A stretch of 64,000 bases of DNA from the NCBI GenBank assembly GCA_903813345.2, contig CAIIXF020000004.1, forward strand, positions 21,426,477 through 21,490,476, given 5' to 3'. A program made the translations under genes and the position numbers. Below are positions 22,312 to 33,903 of the stretch, piece by piece (the first letter of the stretch is position 1; each line of letters opens with the position of its first letter). Source of the stretch: Owenia fusiformis (taxonomy: Eukaryota > Annelida > Polychaeta > Sabellida > Oweniidae). The notes below the pieces were generated by a model. The model made no database searches and had not been told where the DNA came from. It was given only the letters and a program-made list of their open reading frames with translations.

Positions 22312-23160
22312 ATATTGAGCTCTAGAAGCAACTTACTATCAACGGTCATTACAACTGCAACCACAGGCATCAAGACATCATCCACTCTGTCTCCATACAT
22401 GCCTTCGGTGCTTGAGTGGGTATTTAGGTTAACTTAGCATTGGTAGAGCCAAAAGGAAACTACAGTACCACATTTTCTCTCAACTTTTTTACTGATAAAA
22501 TAATGATTCCTACAATTGCTATAAAACAATCCACAGAGAGTATCAGTCAACATAGTTACAAAGCAATAGATAACACATTCACTGAAGCAAGCTATTTTCC
22601 TAAGTTTGACCACTTTCAAGCAACGATTGACCATTCATGGGAAATAATACCTTGGTAAAAGTATGAATGTTTCAATCTGAATTATATCATTTTAGAGGTT
22701 TATATTTTGTTTTTGAATGTTGCTTTTAATGCTTTTTGTTAACGAGATATTTCCCCAAAGAATAAAACTTAAATAAAATTGCAATGAACGATAAGGTCAT
22801 ATTTTCTTTAATGAAACTAATAGGTCATTTTACATGCACTTATAGGGATGAGGATGAGCATTATCTTCTACACAACTTTTGGTTTTGAGGTTTTTGGGGT
22901 CTAACTATTTTTGGTGTTGGATTAACTCCTGTGTCCTGGCCACACGCTGGGTGGAGTGTGTTTTGTGGTTGTTTTGAACTAATTGGCACTCTATGAGGTT
23001 TGTACATTATAGTCTCCATATGTTCAATTGTTTAGTTGAAGAGCCTTGATTAAGTTTGTTTGTACATAAGAACTGTCTAGTATCTAATAGATATCCCAGA
23101 GTGTCAGAAATAAAAGATGGAGTTGTATTTTATAGAAGTAGAATCAGACTGTTTGAAATG
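22312..23160. other. non-coding, nothing recognised
   Basis: Overlapping short open frames on both strands at 22434-22658 have no domain signature. I do not call a gene. Confidence 0.4.
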
Positions 23161-23164
23161 GTAT

Positions 23165-23420
23165 CAGTGATCTCCACAGCATTAAAGCAAGTGGGCACAC
23201 CACCCACCAGAGATTATAAAAACAGGCTTGCTCTTGCACCCACCTGAAAATCTATTTGCACTCACCTGAAAATCCATTATTTGCACCCATCTGAAAATCC
23301 ATCTGCACCCACCTGAAAATCCATTTGCACCCACTTGAAAATGAGAAAGTTTATTAAAAATGTGCATATTTTGACAAAGTTTTGTCTGAAATGTAAGATT
23401 GAGAATTTAGTACCCATTAG
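23165..23420. repeat. truncated CAGTGATCTCC TIR element with 22 bp internal array
   Basis: The left end CAGTGATCTCC and following GCATTAAAGCAAGTGGG match 38537. Inside are about 5 tandem copies of TTGCACCCACCTGAAAATCC (22-24 bp), where the 38537 copy has only scattered ones. The right TIR is missing. Confidence 0.65.
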
Positions 23421-24170
23421 AAAAAATTTGTAGAGACACTGGGTATCCAATAGAGAACACTTCCTATTAAGAAATGCATCTCTCAAAGCACTTTTCAAAA
23501 GTCCAATTGAATTCTCCTGAAAGGAATACCTGTTTTAGAAAGAATTGTGGCTAGTCTGATGAAGGGTGTTCCATAACAACATGTTTTGCGTATATGTTGC
23601 AAGGTTTCCCCTAGAGTCTACTGTGACCCTTGGCGACCCATGATTATGTGACCTGAGGTCAAGGTTATATTTTGAGGTAACATCAAGTTTTTCTGTTCCA
23701 CTCGAATGGATAGAATATCTAGAATGCTAGTGTGATTAATATGCTCTTGAATAAATACATTTATGTTACACATTTAGTAAGATAGAACATACTTTATTTT
23801 TTATTTATTACTTGATAAGAACAAACTACTACAGATACATCATCTTATAAGCTACAAGGAGCTGTGCATGTTAAAGTGTCAAATTAATCCACCTGTAAAG
23901 ATGTATAGATATAGAGAAGATGTACTGAAATTACTTAGAAACTTAGCAAATAAAAACATTATGAAGTGCACTAATAATAAGAAGGATATAGGGAATGTAT
24001 TGAATTTATTTGGCTTTATTTAGGTGGTATTATTGAAATACTAGGGAGTTTAAGCTTGTATATAAAATCGAAACGCCAACCTGTACGTATGACCAATCGC
24101 CCATACAAATGCATCGCTTAAATATTTTCCATTCAGGTTTAGGTTGTGAAAAACAGTGCATGCTTAATAA
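23421..24170. other. non-coding, nothing recognised
   Basis: AT-rich sequence with no supportable gene or repeat. Confidence 0.4.
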
Positions 24171-24174
24171 GAGG

Positions 24175-24287
24175 TTATGTCACTATCGTGGCATATATGC
24201 CCGAGGTCTCAGTGATATATGGCCCGTCCTTGTGAGGGACATTGATCTCTGAGAACCGAGGGCATATGTGCCACAATAGTGACATAA
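24175..24287. repeat. 113 bp imperfect palindrome
   Basis: TTATGTCACTATCGTGGCAT at the left is mirrored by GTGCCACAATAGTGACATAA at the right; the centre also pairs (CTCAGTGATAT near 24212, ATTGATCTCTGAG near 24240). It could fold into a long hairpin. It abuts the next TIR element and the two may form one compound unit. Confidence 0.7.
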
Positions 24288-24291
24288 ATGA

Positions 24292-24545
24292 TTTATAACA
24301 TACCTATGATGATGTAGACTGGTCAGAGAGTACCGTTTTCTTATAGAATTGACAAACAAATGGTTTGAAAATGATTGAAATGAGTTTAAAAAAATTGCTC
24401 GCGCAGTTTTATCTTCGATTGATTGGTTATGACGTCAGCGCCTTGACCAATCAGAAAGTTAGCGGGCGCGGGCATTTCAAAACTTATATTGGCCCGCTGT
24501 CTTGTGTACACTTCGCACTATACATCATCATAGGTATGTTATAAA
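24292..24545. mobile_element. MITE with ATAACATACCTATGATGATG ends
   Basis: A near-perfect TIR of about 24 bp bounds 254 bp. The interior is more GC-rich and carries a promoter-like block (see 24422-24451). Non-coding. Confidence 0.75.
24422..24451. promoter_or_regulatory. CRE flanked by inverted CCAAT boxes
   Basis: ATTGG (24422-24426), TGACGTCA (24430-24437) and CCAAT (24447-24451) lie within 30 bp. These match consensus CREB/ATF and NF-Y sites. Functional binding is inferred only. Confidence 0.5.
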
Positions 24546-24577
24546 CTCCCTTATTATCTGTCTTTCTATTCAGAATA

Positions 24578-27500
24578 TAAACTGTACCTGCCTATTGTGA
24601 ACTCCATTGGAACATACTTCTGTATAGAATACCTCTTCTGTAGTGAACACCTGTTTCTTGTGAACTCCATTGGAACATACTTCTGTATAGAATACCTCTT
24701 CTGTAGTGAACACCTGTTTCTTGTAAACTCCATTGGAACATACTTCTGTATAGAATACCTCTTCTGTAGTGAACACCTGTTTCTTGTAAACTCCATTGGA
24801 ACATACTTCTGTATAGAATACCTCTTCTGTAGTGAACACCTGTTTCTTGTGAACTCCATTGGAACATACTTCTGTATAGAATACCTCTTCTGTTATGAAC
24901 ACCTGTTTCTTGTGAACTCCATTGGAACATACTTCTGTATAGAATACCTCTTCTGTTGTGAACACCTGTTTCTTGTGAACTCCATTGGAACATACTTCTG
25001 TATAGAATACCTCTTCTGTAGTGAACACCTGTTTCTTGTGAACTCCATTGGAACATACTTCTGTATAGAATACCTCTTCTGTAGTGAACACCTGTTTCTT
25101 GTGAACTCAATTGGAACATGCTTCAGTATAGAATACCTCTTCTGTAGTGAACACCTGTTTCTTGTGAACTCCATTGGAACAAACTTCTGTATAGAATACC
25201 TCTTCTGTAGTGAACACCTGTTTCTTGTGAACTCCATTGGAACATGCTTCTGTATAGAATACCTCTTCTGTAGTGAACACCTGTTTCTTGTGAACTCCAT
25301 TGGAACATACTTCTGTATAGAATACCTCTTCTGTAGTGAACACCTGTTTCTTGTGAACTCCATTGGAACATACTTCTGTATAGAATACCTCTTCTGTAGT
25401 GAACACCTGTTTCTTGTGAACTCCATTGGAACATGCTTCCGTATAGAATACCTCTTCTGTAGTGAATACCTGTTTCTTGTGAACTCCATTGGAACATGCT
25501 TCTGTGTAGAATACCTCTTCTGTAGTGAATACCTGTTTCTTGTGAACTCCATTGCAACATACTTCTGTATAGAATACCTCTTCTGTAGTGAATACCTGTT
25601 TCTTGTGAACTCCATTGGAACATACTTCTGTATAGAATACCTCTTCTGTATTGAACACCTGTTTCTTGTGAACTCCATTGGAACATACTTCTGTATAGAA
25701 TACCTCTTCTGTAGTAAACACCTGTTTCTTGTGAACTCCATTGGAACATACTTCTGTATAGAATACCTCTTCTGTAGTGAACACCTGCCTATTGTGAACT
25801 CTATTGGAACATACTTCTGTATAGAATACCTCTTCTGTAGTAAACACCTGTTTCTTGTGAACTCCATTGGAACATACTTCTGTATAGAATACCTCTTCTG
25901 TAGTGAACACCTGCCTATTGTGAACTCTATTGGAACATACTTCTGTATAGAATACCTCTTCTGTAGTGAACACCTGTTTCTTGTGAACTCCATTGGAACA
26001 TACTTCAGTATAGAATACCTCTTCTGTAGTAAACACCTGTTTCTTGTGAACTCCATTGGAACATACTTCTGTATAGAATACCTCTTCTGTAGTGAACACC
26101 TGTTTCTTGTGAACTCCATTGGAACATGCTTCTGTATAGAATACCTCTTCTGTAGTGAACACCTGTTTCTTGTGAACTCCATTGGAACATACTTCAGTAT
26201 AGAATACTTCTTCTGTAGTGAACACCTGTTTCTTTTGAACTCCATTGGAACATACTTCTGTATAGAATACCTCTTCTGTAGTGAACACCTGTTTCTTGTG
26301 AACTCCATTGGAACATACTTCTGTATAGAATACCTCTTCTGTAGTGAACACCTGTTTCTTGTGAACTCCATTGGAACATGCTTCTGTATAGAATACCTCT
26401 TCTGTAGTGAACACCTGTTTCTTGTGAACTCCATTGGAACATACTTCAGTATAGAATACTTCTTCTGTAGTGAATACCTGTTTGTTGGGAACTCCATTGG
26501 AACATACTTCTGTATAGAATACCTCTTCTGTAGTGAACACCTGTTTCTTGTGAACTCCATTGGAACATACTTCTGTATAGAATACCTCTTCTGTAGTGAA
26601 CACCTGTTTCTTGTGAACTCCATTGGAACATACTTCTGTATAGAATACCTCTTCTGTAGTGAACACCTGTTTCTTGTGTACTCCATTGGAACAAACTTCT
26701 GTATAGAATACCTCTTCTGTAGTGAACACCTGTTTCTTGTGAACTCCATTGGAACATACTTCTGTATAGAATACCTCTTCTGTAGTGAACACCTGTTTCT
26801 TGTGAACTCCATTGGAACATACTTCAGTATAGAATACCTCTTCTGTAGTGAACACCTGTTTCTTGTGAACTCCATTGGAACATGCTTCTGTATAGAATAC
26901 CTCTTCTGTAGTGAACACCTGTTTCTTGTGAACTCCATTGGAACATACTTCAGTATAGAATACCTCTTCTGTAGTGAACACCTGTTTCTTGTGAACTCAA
27001 TTGGAACATGCTTCAGTATAGAATACCTCTTCTGTAGTGAACACCTGTTTCTTGTGAACTCCATTGGAACATGCTTCTGTATAGAATACTTCTTCTGTAG
27101 TGAACACCTGTTTCTTGTGAACTCCATTGGAACACGCTTCTGTATAGAATACTTCTTCTGTAGTGAACACCTGTTTCTTGTGAACTCCATTGGAACATGC
27201 TTCTGTATAGAATACCTCTTCTGTAGTGAACACCTGTTTCTTGTGAACTCCATTGGAACATGCTTCTGTATAGAATACCTCTTCTGTAGTGAACACCTGT
27301 TTCTTGTGAACTCCATTGGAACATACTTCTGTATAGAATACCTCTTCTGTAGTGAACACCTGTTTCTTGTGAACTCCATTGGAACATACTTCTGTATAGA
27401 ATACCTCTTCTGTAGTGAACACCTGTTTCTCGTGAACTCCATTGGAACATACTTCTGTATAGAATACCTCTTCTGTAGTAAACACCTGTTTCTTGTGAAC

Positions 27501-29537
27501 TCCATTATAACATTCTTCTGTTTAGAATACCTCTTCTGTAGTGAACACCTGTTTCTTGTTAACTCCATTGGAACATGCTTCTGTATAGAATACCTCTTCT
27601 GTAGTGAACACCTGTTTCTTGTGAACTCCATTGGAAAATACTTCTGTATAGAATACCTCTTCTGTAGTGAACACCTGTTTCTTGTGAACTCCATTGGAAC
27701 ATACTTCTGTATAGAATACCTCTTCTGTAGTAAACACCTGTTTCTCGTGAACTCCATTGGAACATACTTCTGTATAGAATACCTCTTCTGTAGTAAACAC
27801 CTGTTTCTCGTGAACTCCATTGGAACATACTTCTGTATAGAATACCTCTTCTGTAGTGAACACCTGTTTCTTGTGAACTCCATTGGAACATACTTCTGTA
27901 TAGAATACCTATTCTGTAGTGAACACCTGTTTCTTGTGAACTCCATTGGAACATGCTTCTGTATAGAATACCTCTTCTGTAGTGAACACCTGTTTCTTGT
28001 GAACTCCATTGGAACATGCTTCTGTAAAGAATACCTCTTCTGTAGTGAACATCTGTTTCTTGTGAACTCCATTGGAACATGCTTCTGTGTAGAATACCTC
28101 TTCTGTAGTGAACACCTGTTTCTTGTGAACTCCATTGAAACATACTTTTTGTATAGAATACCTCTTCTGTAGTGAACACCTGTTTCTTGTGAACTCCATT
28201 GGAACATGCTTCTGTATAGAATACTTCTTCTGTAGTGAACACCTGTTTCTTGTGAACTCCATTGGAACACGCTTCTGTATAGAATACTTCTTCTGTAGTG
28301 AACACCTGTTTCTTGTGAACTCCATTGGAACATACTTCTGTATAGAATACCTCTTCTGTAGTAAACACCTGTTTCTTGTGAACTCCATTGGAACATGCTT
28401 CTGTATAGAATACCTCTTCTGTAGTGAACACCTGCCTATTGTGAACTCTATTGGAACATACTTCTGTATAGAATACCTCTTCTGTAGTGAACACCTGTTT
28501 CTTGTGAACTCCATTGGAACATGCTTCTGTATAGAATACCTCTTCTGTAGTGAACACCTGTTTCTTGTGAACTCCATTGGAACATACTTATGTATAGAAT
28601 ACCTCTTCTGTAGTGAACACCTGTTTCTTGTGAACTCCATTGGAAAATACTTCTGTATAGAATACCTCTTCTGTAGTGAACATCTGTTTCTTGTGAACTC
28701 CATTGGAACAAACTTCTGTATAGAATACCTCTTCTGTAGTGAACACCTGTTTCTTGTGAACTCCATTGGAACAAACTTCTGTATAGAATACCTCTTCTGT
28801 AGTGAACACCTGTTTCTTGTGAACTCCATTGGAACATGCTTCTGTATAGAATACTTCTTCTGTAGTGAACACCTGTTTCTTGTGAACTCCATTGGAACAT
28901 GCTTCTGTATAGAATACCTCTTCTGTAGTGAACACCTGTTTCTTGTGAACTCCATTGGAACATACTTCTGTATAGAATACCTCTTCTGTAGTGAACACCT
29001 GTTTCTTGTGAACTCCATTGGAACATACTTCTGTATAGAATACCTCTTCTGTAGTGAACACCTGTTTCTTGTGAACTCCATTGGAACATGCTTCTGTATA
29101 GAATACCTCTTCTGTAGTGAACACCTGTTTTTTGTGAACTCCATTCGAACATACTTCTGTATAGAATACCTCTTCTGAAGTGAACACCTGTTTCTTGTGA
29201 ACTCCATTGGAACATACTTCTGTATAGAATACCTCTTCTGTAGTGAACACCTGTTTCTTGTGAACTCCATTGGAAAATACTTATGTATAGAATACCTCTT
29301 CTGTAGTGAACACCTGTTTCTTGTGAACTCCATTGGAACATGCTTCTGTATAGAATACCTCTTCTGTAGTGAACACCTGTTTCTTGTGAACTCCATTGGA
29401 ACATACTTCTGTATAGAATACCGTAGTGAACACCTGTTTCTTGTGAACTCCATTCGAATCCTCTCTGTAGTGAACACCTCCCATCAAGCATTACCATTTG
29501 CAGCTTGAAAGGTGTTCATAATGCTTAGGTTTCACTG
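24578..29537. repeat. giant 63 bp minisatellite inside a pogo-like element
   Basis: About 77-78 units of 63 bp from about 24590 to 29480. Each unit comprises three related ~21 bp subunits containing GTGAACTCCATTGGAAC, CTGTATAGAATACCTCTTC and GTAGTGAACACCTGTTTC. The block is entered through a degenerate left end (AAACTGTACCTGCC) and left through GGTGTTCATAATGC and AGGTTTCACTG-TA (CTG at 29535-29537), the right end of the pogo-like family. Unit variants include CTGCCTATTG, ACACGCTTC and CTTCAGTATAG. There is a +1 T near 28145 and a short unit near 29420. Because 63 is divisible by three and the unit has few stops, very long open frames exist on both strands; I regard them as non-coding. Confidence 0.9.
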
Positions 29538-29827
29538 TATTAAGTGAATTTAATGTATTAGTTATTCAATGTGAGGTCAGTCTATTTAATCTCCAATTGC
29601 ATTTCTAGACAATTACTCCCCAGTTTCTCTTAGGGGTGTTTCAATACATTCCATGGTGTTTTATGTCATGACATTTTGCTAAAAGGTTTGCACTTTGAAT
29701 ATGTTTCTGATGTCATTAGTATTTTATTCTGTCTGGTTTAAAATACTTTCAAGCTTTTGATTGTTGTGCAGAATCCATCTAAAATTAGGATTGTGATCCA
29801 TGAACACAATCGAAAGAAGAGAAAAGA
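29538..29827. other. non-coding, nothing recognised
   Basis: No supportable feature. Confidence 0.4.
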
Positions 29828-30012
29828 AAATGGCAATTGCCGTCATGTTTTGAAATCTGAATTAGAGTTAAAACCAGCAGATTCAACAAGGAATAAACTA
29901 GTCAGGCATGAAATCGACACTCAAAATCGTACAAAAATGTGAGAAAATTATACACTTCATTCAAATTTTAGAGAGAAACGGAGTGAAATAAGCATGAGCA
30001 GACGGAAATGTC
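29828..30012 (-). repeat. 190 bp MITE-like repeat, copy D
   Basis: Contains CGTCATGTTTTGAAAT, CAACAAGGAATAAAC, AATTTTAGAGAGAAAC and AAGCATGAGCAGACGG in minus-orientation order. Diverged in the middle. Confidence 0.7.
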
Positions 30013-30298
30013 TAAGCATGAGAATGACATAATTTTGTACCTGATGCCTTTTTCTAATTAACTAAAATGAGGTGCTTATGCAAATTACACTAATTAGCCT
30101 TGAGTTAATCTGGCTGTTGTTGTTCCCAGTGGATCATGTGTGGGTTATCCTTGGAATTATTTATTCTTTGTTCTAGTGTGATATTGGAATTAATTGGCAG
30201 TCAATAGAAAGGGGGCTATCAAGATTAAAGTATGAGAGAGCTTCAGAAAAATGCTTCTGTAACTACCATTGTTATATCAGTATATTAAGGTACACGTA

Positions 30299-30420
30299 TA
30301 GTAAAACCTGTCTAAGTGGAACACATTCGGTACCTCTAAAAAGTGTTCTTCTTGAGAAGTGTTCCTCTTATAGAGGTTCATTTAACATTACCTCAGTTGA
30401 TCTTTAGACTCTGAAAAGTT
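30299..30420. repeat. pogo-like MITE, right-truncated
   Basis: The left end TA-TAGTAAAACCTGTC (C to T at the first base) is followed by AAGTGGAACACATTC, GAGGTTCATTTAACATT and GACTCTGAAAAG, then stops in unrelated sequence. Confidence 0.65.
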
Positions 30421-30432
30421 TTTTTCTTATTC

Positions 30433-30506
30433 AGTTTTGAACAAAATACTCAATCAGCCTGGCACCGACCGATGAATCGGAGCAAATTTGACTCAGGCAT
30501 AATCCA
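30433..30506. repeat. fragment of the 59208 TIR element
   Basis: AAAATACTCAATCAGCCTGG, CGATGAATCGGAGCAAAT and CTCAGGCATAAT match the right half of 59208-59349. Confidence 0.65.
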
Positions 30507-32200
30507 AGATGATACAAGGGGACTCAACAGCAATTTATAATATTTAGCCTCATGTCAACAGTATCATGCGGACCATTGTTATCTGGCATAAGAGCTCTTC
30601 AAAGTAGAGGTGATCAATAAATACATGCTTCAGTTGTGCTCTTCATAATGATACAAGTCATTAACATGATTAAATTACAACCACTGAATTTATAATAATT
30701 TGCTACAAACAGCTACCACTGGCAAATGACAGATACAAAACCTATATGCCAAATGCAGATAGCAAACGCCAGTCACAAAAATCAGTTGTTGCTATTAACG
30801 ATATGTCAGCATTTGTTGGTGGTGACATAAATGTTGAAAATAAGGAAACAATATTAGAAAATTCCATTTATGAACATTAAAACTGTTTAAAGCAAATTAC
30901 AATTTTAAGTATTCCTGCAATGACCAATAGCACAAAATTATCTCTTGACAATTGTATATGGTATCAATGAAAATTTAATATTATGATATAACTTAATTTG
31001 AATCCCCATGGCTGCATTATATAAGGGACCAAGTCCATAAGTCAACATCCAAATAAGAAAACTTAACTTTTACTGTTGATATTCAAGTTAACTGGTGTGT
31101 AACCAGAACACAGAAAGTTAAGGTATATATGGACACAAAACAAGTTAGTTCTCACCATTTCTCGACCTCATAAATTCACAATTTCCTCTTTTGATAAAAT
31201 TCAATGTTTTGAACTGACCCCTCTGGGATCTACTGAAACATTATTCCAAGAACCATACCTATTATGAAGTTATTTAGGGGGCATTAAAAGATACCAGATA
31301 GTGTTTACAACAGTCTTTACACGCCCCTCATGTCTATTAAAAAACTAACAAAAAGAGACATTTTTAGATTACACTATTTTTGCTCAGTTGTTTATAACAT
31401 ATTGGTTCCTGGTTCCTCTTTCCGTATTTACATTTGTTGATCTGTTGTGGCTATGATCCGGAATTGTTTTGACAGAAAAAACATCAAGATGTGACAACTT
31501 ATTTAATAGATTCCTGAAATTGAGATTCTATTAGGGGTTTGTGTAATGGCTTATCACAGTTCAAGACCCCTTGGGGATAAGGTCAATATGTGAAAGTGAT
31601 CCATTTCATGAGTACAGGTAATTATATCTCCATTCCCTTCCCCTATAAAGTAATTCAGCAATTATTGAATAGTTTAAAACTTGGTATGGTTAATAAAATT
31701 GGCTTTAACTCACTACCTCCAAAATTAACTAATTATGTTTGTAAAAACACATCATTATTTTGACCTCAATGCCTTTATCAATGCCATCAATGCCTTTAGC
31801 AAATAGTTTTATTAAAAGAGAGTTTCATCAACACTCTTTTTGAGTTGGAGATAATCCTTTGATCTGGCCTTAACCAATGAGAATACTGAGAATTTTGGCA
31901 ATCAAAATCCAGCCAGCCAATCAAAATAGCATTCACCGAATTTATGCTTTCATAGGTAACTGGCATTTGTTTCATGATAATTTAACTCATTAAAGGCTGT
32001 GACAGCTTCTTTAAGGGTCATTTAGATCTGTTTTTATTTATTACCCCTATTATTAGCTATCACTTTAATTACTTCTAGTAATCCTTTAATCTGATAAAAA
32101 CAGAATATAAAAACTCATGGACTAAAAGGCTTTTTGTGTCAGTATACAATTGTATTTTTTAAAAACAATTTCCCTTTTTTTATTAAAACCTTTGTGTGTT
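30507..32200. other. AT-rich non-coding stretch
   Basis: An inverted relative of the CACCACCAA repeat lies at about 30710-30835. Otherwise nothing was recognised. Confidence 0.4.
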
Positions 32201-32293
32201 ATAGAGTAAAACCTGTCTTAGTTGACATCTTTTGTACCTCTAAAGACTGTTCCATTTGTTTGGGAGATGTTCCACTTAATGAGATTCATTTAA

Positions 32294-33719
32294 AGGCCCG
32301 GTCACACCGCCTAAACGTTGCTGGAGCGTTCCTTGAACGTTGAAAAAAATCATCAACTCTCATAAACGTTCACCACCATTTAAAGGGTGACGCATATCGT
32401 TTAGCAAATCGAACGCTCGTTTCTGGTGTTGCTCACCGTTTAGTATAAAAGGCCCGATCCCCGAATAATACTCAAGGGTTCACAGGTTCGAGGTCGTTGT
32501 GTCAACACCTCTAACTGTTATATAGCATAAGTATATTATAGATCGTCACACATTTATAAAAGGGTGATTTTTATTTTGACAAATCAATTCCACATTATGG
32601 GTGAAGTTTCAGGATCTTCTATTTGTGTATAATAAGGAAAAATTGGCATCTAAATTTCCCCATAACGTTATAGCACACAGCTTGGCATATGACATATCCT
32701 AAAAATGAAACAAAGCAAGACAAACCGGTTTCTAATACAAGGATTTATATTGGCTGTTGTACATGTATTCGTTGAACGCAATCACTCTTTGGACAACGTT
32801 TTCAATCATTATAAACGGATTACTTTATCTCAAAGACAATTTCAATAAACTGGATTTTACAGAACTCCCCTTATTTCTTAAAAATGGACTGATCCAGTTG
32901 ATTCGCCTGGGGCCGCCATATTGTTTTTATACGGGATGCTAATCGGAACCCTTTAACAAAAGTTGGCATCCGTTAAAGCAACGCTGTAAACGCTCGGCCA
33001 ACGCGGATGTTTCTCGAGTGGCCATCCTAACGCTCTAAAAGTTTTGAGCTGCTCAAAATATTGCGAGCGTTGAAAAAATCTTTAAAAAAAAATCTTAAAC
33101 GCTAGACCACCGCTGCTTCGACAGCGTTGCCCGGGCGGCGATTAAACTTTGCTTTGGCATTGGTATAGAGGTGTCGGAGTGGGACCAGAATTTGGCTATA
33201 AATACGTGGAGAAATGCACCACGAGCTCTTTTGGAATCGAGCTGCCGTTGAGTTCAGACCTCATCTATATTGAACTTTCTCAAAGTTACAGTAAAACTGT
33301 ATCACCATTAATTATTATCTATTTGGAGGCTGATGTCTTTAATCCTCCAGCCTTCCTCTTCTTTTGTCCACGTGGCATAATAAACTTCAATTATTCAACT
33401 GAATAGATCCGTTCAGCTCAGTAGTCAAACGCGATATGCTGCTAAACCAATGCTGCTGCTATTTATACCCCCGCCGAGGCAACGTTCTCATGCGCAGAAC
33501 GCCGCTATACCAACGCTCGCATTACCGCTAAACAAACGCTAGCTACCGCTCGCAACCGCTTAACCAACGCTAAAGCAACGCCGGCTTCAGCGGTGCACCG
33601 CTAAGCCAACGCCCATGTTTTTGTTTTTTTCCCCATTTTGTGCGCGTTGACGAGCGTTGATGAATTTTTTCAACGTTCAAGGAACGCTCCAGCAAAGTCC
33701 AGGCGGTGTGACCGGGCCT
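32294..33719. mobile_element. Harbinger-like nonautonomous TIR element
   Basis: Starts AGGCCCGGTCACACCGCC and ends GGCGGTGTGACCGGGCCT; TAA flanks both ends (32291-32293, 33720-33722). The TIR similarity extends about 70 bp inward (GCTGGAGCGTTCCTTGAACG). The 3 bp TWA duplication fits PIF/Harbinger. The interior is GC-richer than its surroundings and packed with AACGCT/AGCGTT words. No transposase or Myb-like frame of useful length is present. Confidence 0.8.
33319..33378 (-). other. short basic open frame inside the Harbinger-like element
   Basis: A 19-codon minus-strand frame starting MPRGQKKRKAGG and stopping at TAG. It resembles the start of a basic nuclear protein and could be a captured first exon, but it is too short to name. 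Confidence 0.15.
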
Positions 33720-33903
33720 TAACATTAAGTCATTCGGGACTCTGAAAAGTGTTCCAATAACAGAGGTGTTCCATTTAAAGGTGTTCCACAACATGTTTCA
33801 CTTAAAGAGGTTCATTTATATTAAGTCATTCGGGACTCTGAAAAGTGTTCTAATAACAGAGGTGTTCCATTTAAAGAGGTGTTCCACAACAGGTTTCACT
33901 GTA

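Larger units (their letters stand above)
32204..33901. mobile_element. pogo-like MITE split by a Harbinger-like element
   Basis: The left end is TA-GAGTAAAACCTGTC (32202 on) and the right end AGGTTTCACTG-TA (33899-33901). The body is interrupted by 32294-33719. To the right of the insertion, a 97 bp segment containing ATTAAGTCATTCGGGACTCT occurs twice in tandem (about 33722-33818 and 33819-33901). Confidence 0.8.

Noticed and set aside
24590-29480. CRISPR array
   Set aside because: Units abut directly without unique spacers, and the context is an animal genome.
24566-29508. Many long open frames on both strands of the 63 bp array as repeat-protein genes
   Set aside because: They follow from a period divisible by three and the lack of stop words; no unique termini, signal or domain, and both strands are equally open.
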